This document shows, piece by piece, positions 46,487-55,724 of a stretch of DNA of 64,000 nt. The stretch comes from Flavobacterium orientale (GTDB lineage: Bacteria; Bacteroidota; Bacteroidia; Flavobacteriales; Flavobacteriaceae), in NCBI RefSeq assembly GCF_014638005.1, contig NZ_BMFG01000005.1, positions 170,086 through 234,085 on the forward strand. The letters are read 5' to 3'. Made by a program: the position numbers and the translations under genes. The notes beneath the pieces were generated by a model. The model worked only from the letters and a program-made list of their open reading frames with translations. It was not told the origin of the DNA and ran no database searches. The first letter of the stretch is position 1, and the number at the start of each line of letters is the position of its first letter.

Positions 46487-48895
46487 ATGTCAAAAAAACT
46501 ATTTGGATTGCTTTGTTTCCAATTGTTTTCTTTTACATTATTTTCTCAAAATGTAACGGTTTTAGATGCTTTTTCCGGTGAACCTATTGAGGCCGTCACC
46601 TTAAATTCTAATCATCCAAAAATAGCAACAGTTACGAATTCAAAAGGGGAAGCTACACTAACTGATTTCAAAGACGCCAAGAAAATTTATATCCGTTGTT
46701 TGGGTTTTGAAACTCAGATTATCAGTTACAATCAAATCGAAAAAAATAATTTTACACTTTATTTGAATCCTGAAAACACCTCTTTAAATGAAGTGATTAT
46801 TTCTACTTCCAAATGGCAGGAAACCAAAAAAAGCATTCCCAATTCCATAGTTACTTTTAAAATGAAGGACATTCAACTAATGAATCCGCAAACGTCTGCC
46901 GATTTATTAAACAATACGGGAAAAGTGTTTGTTCAAAAAAGTCAATTAGGCGGTGGAAGTCCCATGATTCGAGGATTTGCAACCAATCGTGTGTTATTGA
47001 ATGTAGATGGAATCAGAATGAACAATGCTATTTTCAGAAGCGGAAATATTCAAAATGTTGTTTCTATTGATGCCAACAGTATTCAGAATACTGAAGTTAT
47101 TTTGGGACCGGGAACCGTAATTTACGGTAGTGATGCCATTGGCGGTGTTATGAATTTCTACACTTTTGAGCCTGAATATGCCAAAGAACACCCTTTTTAT
47201 TCGGGAAATGCTTTAAGCAGATGGTCATCGGCCAACAATGAAAAAACAATTCATTTTGATTTGAATGTAGGCACTTCAAAATGGGCTTTTGTCACTTCTG
47301 CAACGGTAAGTGATTATGAAGATTTGAGAATGGGAAAACACGGTCCGAGAGCATATACGCGTCCTGATTTTGTTCAAACTATTGATAATGTAGACGAAAT
47401 ACAAACCAATAACAACCCAAATATACAGGTTGAAACCGGATATAGTCAAATCAATTTATTGCAAAAAATTGCTTTTAAACCCAATGAGTATTGGAATTTT
47501 ATTTATGCCTTTCACTATTCTACCACTTCCGATTTTAACCGGTACGACCAGTTATTGCGAAGAAGAAATGATGTATTGCGATTTGCAGAATGGTATTACG
47601 GCCCACAAGAATGGACCATGCATCATTTAAAGATAAGTCATTCCAAACCCAACAAATGGTTTGACAAAGCCCAATTTAATGCCAGTTATCAATTATTTGA
47701 AGAAAGCCGACACAATCGAAATTTAAATGCTACCCTTCGAAACAGCAACATCGAAAATGTTGGGGCTTTTTCATCAAATTTTGATTTTATCAAAAAAATA
47801 AATGACAAACACAAACTGTCTTATGGCGTAGAGTACATTCATAATAAAGTCAACTCCGAAGGATTTCAAACCTCACTGCTAACTGACGAAAGAGAAGCTA
47901 TCCCATCACGATATCCTGATGGATCCAATTGGCAATCGTTGGCTACTTACTTGCAATATGAAAACAAGATCAATCAAAAATTCACCTTTCAATCCGGTTT
48001 CCGATTCAATCAAATTTGGCTAGACGCTACTTTTGATTCTTCCTTTGTGGACTATCCATTTGAAAAGACAACTATCAACACCAGTGCCTTTACAGGAAGC
48101 CTTGGATTTACTTATTTAGCAACCGATAAAACAGCTTTATTTTTCAATACCGGCACCGCTTTTCGTTCACCAAACATTGATGATATCGGTAAAACGTATG
48201 AAAGCACCCCGGGAAATGTTGTGGTGCCTAATGCAAATTTAGAATATGAATATGCCTATAATTTTGAAGTGGGTATTCTTCAAAAAATTGCACAATCCGT
48301 TGCACTTGACCTAACCGGATTTTATACGATTGTAGAAGACGCATTGGTTCGAAGAAATTTCACTTTTAACGGAGCAACTACCATTATATTTCAAGGTGAA
48401 GAAAGTAACGTTCAAGCTATTCAAAATGCGGCAAAAGCAAATGTTTATGGAATTCAAGCCGGATTAAACATTGAACTCTCTCCCATCTTAAATTGGAAAA
48501 CCAATGCCAATTGGACCAAAGGTGAAGAAGAACTAGATAATGGAAATAAAGCTCCCTTGCGACATGCCGCTCCATTTTTTGGTGATAGTAGGTTGCAATT
48601 AAAAACCAGAAATTGGACTACCGATTTATCTGTAATTTACAATTCTAAAATAAAATCAAAAAACTTAGCTCCATCAGAAATTGAAAAAGAGTACTTGTAT
48701 GCTCTTGATAGTAACGGTCAACCTTATGTACCTAGTTGGTATACTATTAATCTAAAAGCACTCTATAAATTAGATAAAAATTGGTCGTTTTCCGGAGGCA
48801 TTGAAAATATTACCGACCAACGTTATCGACCCTATTCGTCGGGTATTACTGCGGCCGGAAGAAATTTGATTTTGGCGGTTCGAACTTCATTTTAG
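46487..48895 (+). CDS. TonB-dependent receptor
   Basis: 802 residues: signal peptide ending LFSQ (residue 21), a carboxypeptidase-regulatory-like domain (about 22-105, VTVLDAFSGEPIEAVTL), a plug domain (about 115-235 with GGGSPMIRGFATNRVLLNVDG cut as GGGSPMIRGFA and VLLNVDGIRMNN), then a 22-strand-type barrel ending in VRTSF. The plug phrase SPMIRGF is common in haem- and siderophore-type receptors, but no haem-binding motif is evident. There is no SusD partner. It begins 13 bp after the symporter gene and probably captures the substrate handled by the operon. Confidence 0.92.
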   Translation: MSKKLFGLLCFQLFSFTLFSQNVTVLDAFSGEPIEAVTLNSNHPKIATVTNSKGEATLTDFKDAKKIYIRCLGFETQIISYNQIEKNNFTLYLNPENTSLNEVIISTSKWQETKKSIPNSIVTFKMKDIQLMNPQTSADLLNNTGKVFVQKSQLGGGSPMIRGFATNRVLLNVDGIRMNNAIFRSGNIQNVVSIDANSIQNTEVILGPGTVIYGSDAIGGVMNFYTFEPEYAKEHPFYSGNALSRWSSANNEKTIHFDLNVGTSKWAFVTSATVSDYEDLRMGKHGPRAYTRPDFVQTIDNVDEIQTNNNPNIQVETGYSQINLLQKIAFKPNEYWNFIYAFHYSTTSDFNRYDQLLRRRNDVLRFAEWYYGPQEWTMHHLKISHSKPNKWFDKAQFNASYQLFEESRHNRNLNATLRNSNIENVGAFSSNFDFIKKINDKHKLSYGVEYIHNKVNSEGFQTSLLTDEREAIPSRYPDGSNWQSLATYLQYENKINQKFTFQSGFRFNQIWLDATFDSSFVDYPFEKTTINTSAFTGSLGFTYLATDKTALFFNTGTAFRSPNIDDIGKTYESTPGNVVVPNANLEYEYAYNFEVGILQKIAQSVALDLTGFYTIVEDALVRRNFTFNGATTIIFQGEESNVQAIQNAAKANVYGIQAGLNIELSPILNWKTNANWTKGEEELDNGNKAPLRHAAPFFGDSRLQLKTRNWTTDLSVIYNSKIKSKNLAPSEIEKEYLYALDSNGQPYVPSWYTINLKALYKLDKNWSFSGGIENITDQRYRPYSSGITAAGRNLILAVRTSF

Positions 48896-48898
48896 CAC

Positions 48899-48937
48899 AA
48901 AAAAATCCTATCAAAACGAATCTTGATAGGATTTTTT
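48899..48937. terminator. Bidirectional terminator after the TonB receptor gene
   Basis: AAAAAATCCTATCAA and TTGATAGGATTTTTT form a perfect stem with T or A runs on both sides, between convergent genes. Confidence 0.85.
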
Positions 48938-48952
48938 ATAAGTGAACTTTAT

Positions 48953-49804
48953 TTATTTTTTACTCCACTCCGCAATGCTGTCTTTGTTCATTTTTACATA
49001 ATCAGCATTCCCCGCTTTTTCAGCAGCATCTAAAGAAACTTTAGCTGTTTCGATAGCCCCTTTTTTATCGCCTAATTTAGCTTGTATTTGTGATTTCAAA
49101 CGGTTGTACCAAAATGGTGTACCTTTAGCGGCAGTCATTTCAGTGGCTTTATTCATATAGTCTAAAGCTGTTTTCATGTCGCCGTTAGATTGAAAATAAT
49201 ATTGAGCTGCAGAAAAATAATCAGAAGCTGCAGGTCCGGATAAAGCTTTAGTAATGTTATCCATTGCTAATTTTTTGGTTGGCACTTCAAATTTGATAGC
49301 TGCCAATGTTTTTTCCCAAGAAATTTCTAAATGGGCAAAATCATTATCCACGTTATTCAATGCAATGGTAAATGTTTCAATGTGTCGATTTTGCATTTCA
49401 GGTTTTACATTCGTTTTTAAAGCTACTTTTGCTTCATCCCAATTTTGCGGTGTTCCCCAATTTTCCGTATCTGTATAAAAAACAACTTCCCAATTATCCG
49501 CTTTTGGTGTTACAAAAATGGCATACTTTCCTTTTTTTAAGGTTGTACCACCAATTACAACGTCATCCCCAAAAGTAATCATGGAGTTTTGATTAGCTCC
49601 GGTACGCCATAATTTCCCAAAAGGCACTAAATCCCCAAAAATGGTTCTTCCTTTTGCACTCGGACGACTGTAATCAATTTCAACATTGGTTAAACCAACA
49701 ACTTGTTCAAAATTAGCTCTCGGACTTGGAGCCGGAGTTTTTACTTGTGCTTCCATTGAAATTGAAGTCACTAAAAACAATGCAGCAAATACTATTTTTT
49801 TCAT
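48953..49804 (-). CDS. DUF2911 domain-containing exported protein
   Basis: 283 residues with a signal peptide ending SMEAQ (residue 19). The DUF2911 core (25-175) has VEIDYSRPSAKGRTIFGDLVP split as VEIDYSRPSAKGR and IFGDLVPFG, WRTGANQNS and KKGKYAIFVTP. The rest (about 185-283) is helical with a TPR-like rhythm (AAQYYFQSNGDMKTALDYMN, KLGDKKGAIETAK). Function unknown; common in Bacteroidota. Confidence 0.88.
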   Translation of the reverse strand: MKKIVFAALFLVTSISMEAQVKTPAPSPRANFEQVVGLTNVEIDYSRPSAKGRTIFGDLVPFGKLWRTGANQNSMITFGDDVVIGGTTLKKGKYAIFVTPKADNWEVVFYTDTENWGTPQNWDEAKVALKTNVKPEMQNRHIETFTIALNNVDNDFAHLEISWEKTLAAIKFEVPTKKLAMDNITKALSGPAASDYFSAAQYYFQSNGDMKTALDYMNKATEMTAAKGTPFWYNRLKSQIQAKLGDKKGAIETAKVSLDAAEKAGNADYVKMNKDSIAEWSKK

Positions 49805-49828
49805 TTTTAAATTAGTTTAGTTATTCTT

Positions 49829-49836
49829 CAAAATTA
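49829..49836 (-). promoter_or_regulatory. -7 promoter element of the DUF2911 gene
   Basis: TAATTTTG on the minus strand, ending 24 bp before the ATG. Confidence 0.45.
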
Positions 49837-49942
49837 CAATTTCGTAAGTTCTTACTATGTTAAAGAAACCATAAAACAATTTATTTTGTTTAACTTTTAT
49901 AAAATAATATTAAACATTTATTACCTTTACAAAAAATAAAAC

Positions 49943-50410
49943 ATGAAAATATATACGCTTCATACCAAACAAAATCTACCGATTTCATTAGAAGAAGCTT
50001 GGGATTTTTTATCGAGTCCGAAAAATTTAAAAACCATCACGCCTGATTACATGGGATTCAACATTTTGAGTGGTGCAGAAAAACCGATGTTTCCCGGACA
50101 AATCATACAATATATTGTAACTCCGGTATTAGGCATCCCAACCAAATGGGTAACAGAAATTACCCATGTTAAAGACAAAGCCTATTTTGTGGATGAGCAA
50201 CGATTTGGACCTTATGCCTTGTGGCATCACAAACATTTTTTAAAAGAAATTCCAGGTGGTGTTGAAATGGAAGACATCGTTGATTATAAACTTCCGATGG
50301 GAATTTTGGGTCAAATGGCACATCCGATTTTGGTTAAACCCAAGTTGAAAGAAATTTTTGACTACAGACAGAAAAAACTAATTGAACTTTTTGGAGAATA
50401 TAAAGGATAA
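49943..50410 (+). CDS. SRPBCC family protein
   Basis: 155 residues of the START/Bet v1-like (SRPBCC) fold: ISLEEAWDFLSSPKNL, ITPDYMGFNI, MFPGQIIQYIV, WVTEITHVKDKAYFVDEQ, GPYALWHHKHFLKEIPGG and VDYKLPMGILG. These blocks define a conserved ligand-binding family that sits beside photolyase genes in many bacteria. Ligand unknown. The SDR gene begins one base after its stop. Confidence 0.85.
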   Translation: MKIYTLHTKQNLPISLEEAWDFLSSPKNLKTITPDYMGFNILSGAEKPMFPGQIIQYIVTPVLGIPTKWVTEITHVKDKAYFVDEQRFGPYALWHHKHFLKEIPGGVEMEDIVDYKLPMGILGQMAHPILVKPKLKEIFDYRQKKLIELFGEYKG

Positions 50411-50411
50411 T

Positions 50412-51110
50412 ATGAAAAACATACTTTTAATCGGTGGTTCCTACGGTATAGGTTTAGCCATCGCAAAAGAATTACAATTTGAAAGCAACATTTATATTGC
50501 TTCACGAACTAATGATCAAATTTCAGATTTGAAAGTCACTCACATTCCTTTTGATGCTACTTCTGACACTTTAGATGTTTCGCAACTTCCATCTACAATT
50601 GACGGCTTAGTTTATTGTCCAGGCAGCATCAATCTCAGACCTTTTAAAGGCATCAAACCCGAAACTTTTGAAAGCGATTTGCATATCAATTTTATCAGTT
50701 TGGTGAAAGTCATTCAATCGGTTTTACCTAATTTAACCGCTTCGGAACAATCGAGTATCGTTATGTTCAGTAGTGTAGCTGCTTCAATGGGAATGCCTTT
50801 TCACACCAGTGTTGCTGCTGCAAAAGGAGCCATTGAAGGTTTTGCAAAAGCATTAGCCGCAGAATATGCTCCGAAGATTAGGGTAAATGTCATTGCACCA
50901 TCGTTAACCGAAACGCCACTTGCTGATAAATTTTTGAATAATGATGTGAAAAAAGAAAAATCATCAGAACGTCATCCGTTAAAACGATTCGGTCAACCCG
51001 AAGATTTGGCTCAAATGGCACAATTTCTTTTGAGTGATAAAAGCACATGGATTACAGGACAGATTTTTCATGTGGATGGCGGGATGTCAACTTTGCTTGT
51101 AAATGGTTAA
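50412..51110 (+). CDS. SDR family protein lacking the catalytic tyrosine
   Basis: 232 residues with a Rossmann fold: GGSYGIG (8-14, cofactor loop), HINFIS with the structural Asn, and a Ser pair at 120-121 (MFSSVAAS). The catalytic Y-x-x-x-K is changed: Lys138 is present but the Tyr position holds Val134 (HTSVAAAKGA). RVNVIAPSLTETPL and WITGQIFHVDGGMSTL are standard. Start at ATG 50412; an in-frame TTG at 50382 lies within the upstream gene. The fold call is firm; classical dehydrogenase chemistry is doubtful. Confidence 0.87.
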   Translation: MKNILLIGGSYGIGLAIAKELQFESNIYIASRTNDQISDLKVTHIPFDATSDTLDVSQLPSTIDGLVYCPGSINLRPFKGIKPETFESDLHINFISLVKVIQSVLPNLTASEQSSIVMFSSVAASMGMPFHTSVAAAKGAIEGFAKALAAEYAPKIRVNVIAPSLTETPLADKFLNNDVKKEKSSERHPLKRFGQPEDLAQMAQFLLSDKSTWITGQIFHVDGGMSTLLVNG

Positions 51111-51115
51111 CTTTG

Positions 51116-51148
51116 ACCTATTACCCATTACCATTAACCTATTACCCA
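51116..51148 (+). repeat. Degenerate heptamer tract before the photolyase start
   Basis: Units near CCTATTA and CCCATTA repeat with 7-bp spacing and end 4 bp before the ATG at 51153. The reverse complement of the same unit family occurs at 55725-55752. Confidence 0.75.
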
Positions 51149-51152
51149 AATT

Positions 51153-52439
51153 ATGACTATTTTTTGGTTTCGAAGAGATTTACGTTTAGACGATAATATT
51201 GGACTTTTTCATGCTTTAAACAGCAATGAAGAAGTGCTACCTATATTCATTTTTGATGCATTTATTTTATCTCAATTACCTAAAGACGATGCTCGGGTAA
51301 CATTTATTCATGAACTGCTTTCGAACCTACAGAAACAATTAGAAGAAAAAGGAAAATCTCTAGCTGTTTTTCATGGAAACCCTTTTGATGTATTTCAAAA
51401 ACTACTTATTGAAAATAAAATTTCAGCCGTTTATACCAATCATGATTATGAACCTTATGCTCGCAAAAGAGACAAGGAAATCTATCAATTGTTTAAAGAG
51501 CATGCTGTCGAATTTAAAACGAGTAAAGACCAAGTTATTTTTGAAAAAAGTGAAGTGGTAAAAGATGATGGATTGCCTTATGTAGTCTATACTCCGTATT
51601 CCAGAAAGTGGAAAGAAAAGTTTAAAACAATTCAATTAGTTCCTTATGATTCTGAAAAAAAGTTGGACAAAATTGTCAAGCACTCCTACCCTTTCTTGAG
51701 TTTGAATGACATCGGATTTGAAGCTTCCAAAATTAAAGTTTCGCCTTATGATATTTCAGATAAATTAATTTCGAATTACGAAGCTACTCGAAATTTCCCG
51801 GCTGTTTCAGGCACGTCTATGTTGGGAGCTTATCTTCGATTTGGAGCAGTTTCTATCCGAAAAATGGTAGCCAGAGCAATCGAATCTAAAAACGAAACCT
51901 TTTGGAATGAACTGATTTGGCGTGAGTTTTTCATGCAAATTCTTTGGCATTTTCCGCATACTATTAACAGAAGTTTTAAAGAAAAATACGATGCTATTCA
52001 ATGGAATAACAACGAAGCAGATTTTAAAAACTGGTGCGAAGGCAAAACCGGTTACCCGATGGTAGATGCCGGAATGCGTGAATTGAATGCCACCGGGCAC
52101 ATGCACAACCGTGTGCGAATGGTAGTAGCCAGTTTTTTATGCAAACACCTATTAATCGATTGGCGTTGGGGCGAAACCTATTTTGCTCAAAAACTCTTTG
52201 ATTACGAACAAGCCAGTAATGTGGGCAATTGGCAGTGGGCAGCCGGTTCAGGTGTAGACGCTGCTCCTTACTTTCGAATCTTTAATCCTACAGAACAAAT
52301 TAAAAAGTTTGACAAAGACTGGAAATATATTAAAAAATGGGTTCCAGAAGTCGAAACAGCTGCTTATCCAAAACCAATCGTAGACCATAAAGATGCTCGC
52401 GAGCGTTGTTTGCGAGTTTACAAAGAAGCGGTTGGCTAA
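51153..52439 (+). CDS. phrB: Deoxyribodipyrimidine photolyase
   Basis: 428 residues. An N-terminal antenna-binding Rossmann domain starts IFWFRRDLRLDDN; the C-terminal FAD domain has GTSMLGAYLRFGAVS, WNELIWREFFMQIL, VDAGMRELNATGHMHNRVRM and NVGNWQWAAGSGVDAAPYFR. The full class I photolyase motif set predicts light-driven repair of cyclobutane pyrimidine dimers. Second antenna cofactor cannot be told from sequence. Grouped with the SRPBCC, SDR and cryptochrome-like genes. Confidence 0.93.
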   Translation: MTIFWFRRDLRLDDNIGLFHALNSNEEVLPIFIFDAFILSQLPKDDARVTFIHELLSNLQKQLEEKGKSLAVFHGNPFDVFQKLLIENKISAVYTNHDYEPYARKRDKEIYQLFKEHAVEFKTSKDQVIFEKSEVVKDDGLPYVVYTPYSRKWKEKFKTIQLVPYDSEKKLDKIVKHSYPFLSLNDIGFEASKIKVSPYDISDKLISNYEATRNFPAVSGTSMLGAYLRFGAVSIRKMVARAIESKNETFWNELIWREFFMQILWHFPHTINRSFKEKYDAIQWNNNEADFKNWCEGKTGYPMVDAGMRELNATGHMHNRVRMVVASFLCKHLLIDWRWGETYFAQKLFDYEQASNVGNWQWAAGSGVDAAPYFRIFNPTEQIKKFDKDWKYIKKWVPEVETAAYPKPIVDHKDARERCLRVYKEAVG

Positions 52440-52461
52440 AACTTAAAAAGAAAAAATTACA

Positions 52462-53922
52462 ATGAAAATTGTTTGGTTCAAAAGAGATTTGCGATTAACT
52501 GACCATGAAGCTCTCTTTCGAGCTTTGGAATCGCAGAAGCAAACGCTATTACTCTACATTTTTGAACCTTCATTATTGAACGACCATCATTACAGTCAGC
52601 GTCATTTTGATTTTATCAAACAATCGTTGGAAGAACTTCAAAATCAATTAAAACCTTTTCAAACTCAAATTTTAATTATTGAAAGTGAAGTAGTTGAAGC
52701 ATTTGAAAAAATCAATCAAATTCAACCCATTTCGACTATTTATTCCCACCAAGAAACAGGAATACAACTCACTTTTGAACGAGATAAAGCGGTGGCTTCC
52801 TTTTGTAAAAAACACAAAATCGTTTGGAATGAATTCATCACCAATGGTGTAAAAAGAGGATTATCCAATAGAGCTACATGGAAAGACGATTGGTGTGAAT
52901 TTATGGATTTGGTCCCATTTTCATTTCAACCCAAATCAAATTCATTTTTGTCTCCAAATGATTTTGAAAAAATTAGTTCCATTTTCAAACTTGTTTCATT
53001 AACTACTTCCAAAAACACACCTTTTCAAAAAGGAGGCACCTCAACAGGAATGCGGTATTTGAAATCTTTTTTAAGAGAACGGGTTGTTAATTACAGTAAA
53101 CACATTTCGAAACCTGAATTAGGAAGACACAGTTGCAGTAGAATTTCACCTTACATTGCTTGGGGAAATTTATCGATGCGACAAGTGTGTCAATTGGCAT
53201 TACAATTCAGAGATCAGAAAAAAAATGTGCGTCAAATAGATAATTTTGCTTCACGATTACGATGGCAGGCTCATTTTATTCAGAAATTTGAAATGGAATG
53301 TCATATGGAATTTATTGCTGTAAACAAAGGCTATCGCAATCTTAACCAAACTATAATTCCGGAATTTCATCAAGCTTGGATTGAAGGAAAAACAGGCGTT
53401 CCTTTAGTGGATGCTGGCATGCGATGTTTGAATACTACCGGTTATTTAAACTTTAGAATGCGGGCTTTGGTGGTTTCCTTTTACACCCATCATTTATTTC
53501 AACCGTGGCAAAATTGTAGTCCGCATCTGGCTCAACAATTTCTTGATTTTGAACCGGGAATTCATTATCCGCAAATTCAAATGCAAGCGGGAGTGACCGG
53601 AATCAATACGTTGCGGGTTTACAATCCTGTCAAAAATTCCTATGAACATGACCCAGAAGGTACTTTCATCAAAAAATGGGTTCCTGAATTGGGTTCCATT
53701 CCAGCTGCATTTGTACACGAACCCTGGAAATTAACTCCCATTGAACAAATGCTATATGATTTTGAAATAGGAAGTAATTATCCTTTTCCGATAGTCAATT
53801 TAGAAGAAGCCTGGCGTTTTTCAAGCGATTTTTTCTGGTCCATGCGAAAAGAAAAAGCCGTTAAAATGGATGGAAAAAGAATCGTTGACAAGCACACATT
53901 ACCCAACAGCAAAAGGAGCTAA
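52462..53922 (+). CDS. Cryptochrome/photolyase family protein of a divergent clade
   Basis: 486 residues. [15 protein letters not shown] starts the photolyase-homology domain and [44 protein letters not shown] and [20 protein letters not shown] form the FAD domain. Where photolyases have NWQWAAGSGADA, this protein has [18 protein letters not shown], and it has a basic tail ([14 protein letters not shown]). It may be a photoreceptor or a specialised photolyase. Begins 22 bp after phrB. Confidence 0.85.
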   Translation: MKIVWFKRDLRLTDHEALFRALESQKQTLLLYIFEPSLLNDHHYSQRHFDFIKQSLEELQNQLKPFQTQILIIESEVVEAFEKINQIQPISTIYSHQETGIQLTFERDKAVASFCKKHKIVWNEFITNGVKRGLSNRATWKDDWCEFMDLVPFSFQPKSNSFLSPNDFEKISSIFKLVSLTTSKNTPFQKGGTSTGMRYLKSFLRERVVNYSKHISKPELGRHSCSRISPYIAWGNLSMRQVCQLALQFRDQKKNVRQIDNFASRLRWQAHFIQKFEMECHMEFIAVNKGYRNLNQTIIPEFHQAWIEGKTGVPLVDAGMRCLNTTGYLNFRMRALVVSFYTHHLFQPWQNCSPHLAQQFLDFEPGIHYPQIQMQAGVTGINTLRVYNPVKNSYEHDPEGTFIKKWVPELGSIPAAFVHEPWKLTPIEQMLYDFEIGSNYPFPIVNLEEAWRFSSDFFWSMRKEKAVKMDGKRIVDKHTLPNSKRS

Positions 53923-53999
53923 AAAAGTTAAATAAATGACTATTTAACACAATTTGGATTAATATTGATTACCTTACAACAAATATAAATCTAATTACA

Positions 54000-54233
54000 A
54001 TGAAAAAAAGTGTATTTCTATTAAGTTTAATGGCCGGAATTGTTTCAATTTCATGTGGTCAAAAAGAAGAAAAACCTGCTGATACAATTATTATTGAACA
54101 GCCGGCTCAAGAATCAGCACCTAAAGTAGAAGAAGAAAAAGACGGAACTTCGTTAGAAGTTACTAAAGACGGAGTAAAATTTGAAACTAAAGATGGAGAT
54201 AAAAGCACCTCTGTTAAAGTTGAAGGTAACTAA
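54000..54233 (+). CDS. Small acidic lipoprotein of unknown function
   Basis: 77 residues: lipoprotein signal ending IVSISC (Cys19), then a charged repeat-like mature part with LEVTKDGVKFETKDGDK. No family recognised. Ended by a strong hairpin shared with the convergent HAD gene. Confidence 0.7.
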   Translation: MKKSVFLLSLMAGIVSISCGQKEEKPADTIIIEQPAQESAPKVEEEKDGTSLEVTKDGVKFETKDGDKSTSVKVEGN

Positions 54234-54243
54234 TAAATACAAA

Positions 54244-54276
54244 CTAAACCCCTTTTTACGAGGGGTTTAGTATTTT
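54244..54276. terminator. Hairpin terminator overlapping the HAD gene stop
   Basis: CTAAACCCCT and AGGGGTTTAG pair around a seven-base loop. The right arm contains the stop codon of the convergent HAD gene (54267-54269). Confidence 0.75.
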
Positions 54277-54926
54277 AAATTCCTAATTTTATTGAAAGTC
54301 AATTCGTTAAAATGACTTATTACTTCATCAGCCATCGCATAGTCTTGCAACTTCGAATTCACACTATCATAACCAATACAATAAATTTCAGCCGCTTTAG
54401 CAGCTAAAATTCCGTTGGTACTATCTTCAATTACGATACAATTTCTTACCGGTGTTTTGGCTAATTCCGCTGCTTTCAAAAAAATAGCAGGATGTGGTTT
54501 TGATTTAGGAAAATCTTCCCCAGAAACTTTGTGTGTGAAATAGTTATCCAAATTAAAGCGATTGAAAATTCGCTGTATAGTTACGTTTGCAGAAGAAGAA
54601 GCCAACACCATTTGCATTCCGTTTTGATATAACTCTTTGATTAAATCTTCTACTCCATCCAATAAATACAAATCTTCCTTTTGATCAAAAGCATCGTTGA
54701 ATAAGTTTCGCTTGGTTTCTACTAAAGTTTGAATATCTTCTTTCAAATTGTAAATTCCCTTCAAACGTTCATAAATATTTTTGGTAGAATTGCCTGTAAA
54801 CGAAGCATACATTTCAGGTGAAACGTCAATATTTAATTGTTTAAAATGTTGTTGATAGGCAAAATGATGCACCGGTTCGGTGTCAACGATTACGCCATCC
54901 ATGTCGAAAATTACGGTTTGTATCAT
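54267..54926 (-). CDS. HAD family phosphatase, beta-phosphoglucomutase-like
   Basis: 219 residues: FDMDGVIVDTEP (nucleophile and acid/base Asp), a helical cap (about 15-80), ASSSANVTI (motif II), KSKPHPAIFLKAAELA (motif III Lys) and VIEDSTNGILAAK (motif IV). Members act on sugar or nucleotide phosphates; substrate undetermined. Upstream lies a heptamer-like inverted repeat ending just before its ATG. Confidence 0.88.
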   Translation of the reverse strand: MIQTVIFDMDGVIVDTEPVHHFAYQQHFKQLNIDVSPEMYASFTGNSTKNIYERLKGIYNLKEDIQTLVETKRNLFNDAFDQKEDLYLLDGVEDLIKELYQNGMQMVLASSSANVTIQRIFNRFNLDNYFTHKVSGEDFPKSKPHPAIFLKAAELAKTPVRNCIVIEDSTNGILAAKAAEIYCIGYDSVNSKLQDYAMADEVISHFNELTFNKIRNLKY

Positions 54927-54930
54927 TTTT

Positions 54931-54997
54931 TGAGGTTCTGAGGGACTAAGGTTTAAAATTTTGTTATCCTCAGTACCTTAGTCCCTCAGTACCTTAG
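54931..54997 (-). repeat. Heptamer-like inverted repeat before the HAD gene start
   Basis: CTGAGGGACTAAGGT (54938-54952) pairs perfectly with ACCTTAGTCCCTCAG (54975-54989), a 15-bp stem around a 22-base AT-rich loop. Units such as CTGAGG, CTAAGG and their complements recur at about 7-bp steps. Confidence 0.85.
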
Positions 54998-55007
54998 AGC
55001 CTTTTTT

Positions 55008-55721
55008 TTATCTCTTCAACAAATACTTCACCACCGTCTCCGCCGCATACAAGCCAAAAAGGCAAGGCATCCAACTATTGGTTCCATAGAATGATTTTTT
55101 GAAGTTTTTGCCGTCGGTCATTTTTAGGCTGGATTCATCTTGAATTTCTGAGGAGAAAACGACTTTTAATTTGTCAATTTTTACTTCTTTCAACCGTCTT
55201 TTCATCGTTTTGGCCAGGTAACAGTTTTCGGAATTATTAATGTCGGTTACTTTCACTTTTGAAGCTTCCATTTTTCCTCCGGCACCCATACTTGAGATTA
55301 TCTTGACACGTTTGCGTTTTGCTGCGATAATTAAATTCAATTTGGGTGTGATACTGTCAATGCAATCCAGCACATAATCAAACTCTTCAGCAACCACTTC
55401 AAAAGCTCTTTCGGGCGAAAGAAATTCCTCTAAACGGGTAAGGTTCAATTCCGGATTAATATCCATCAAACGATCGCCAACCACGTGTACTTTTGGCATT
55501 CCAATAGTAGAATGCAAAGCCGGCAATTGACGGTTAATGTTAGTAATATCCACCACATCGCCATCCACAATGGTCATATTTCCTACTCCGGCACGGGCTA
55601 GAAATTCGGCAGCAAAAGAACCAACACCACCTAAGCCAACTACGAGTACGTTAGCGTTTTTTAAATTGTTTACTCCTTCTTTTTTAAATAAGAGCTCCGC
55701 TCTTTCTTGCCATTTAGCCAT
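55008..55721 (-). CDS. tcdA: tRNA threonylcarbamoyladenosine dehydratase
   Basis: 237 residues of the E1-like (ThiF/MoeB) fold. VLVVGLGGVGSFAAEFLARAG (as VVGLGGVGSFAAEFL), IVDGDVVDITNINRQ (ATP site), LDCIDSITPKLNLI and SSMGAGGKMEASKVKVTD split as SSMGAGGKM and SKVKVTDI match TcdA. It cyclises t6A to ct6A at position 37 of ANN-decoding tRNAs. The heptamer tract at 55725-55752 lies immediately before its ATG. Confidence 0.93.
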   Translation of the reverse strand: MAKWQERAELLFKKEGVNNLKNANVLVVGLGGVGSFAAEFLARAGVGNMTIVDGDVVDITNINRQLPALHSTIGMPKVHVVGDRLMDINPELNLTRLEEFLSPERAFEVVAEEFDYVLDCIDSITPKLNLIIAAKRKRVKIISSMGAGGKMEASKVKVTDINNSENCYLAKTMKRRLKEVKIDKLKVVFSSEIQDESSLKMTDGKNFKKSFYGTNSWMPCLFGLYAAETVVKYLLKR

Positions 55722-55724
55722 TGC

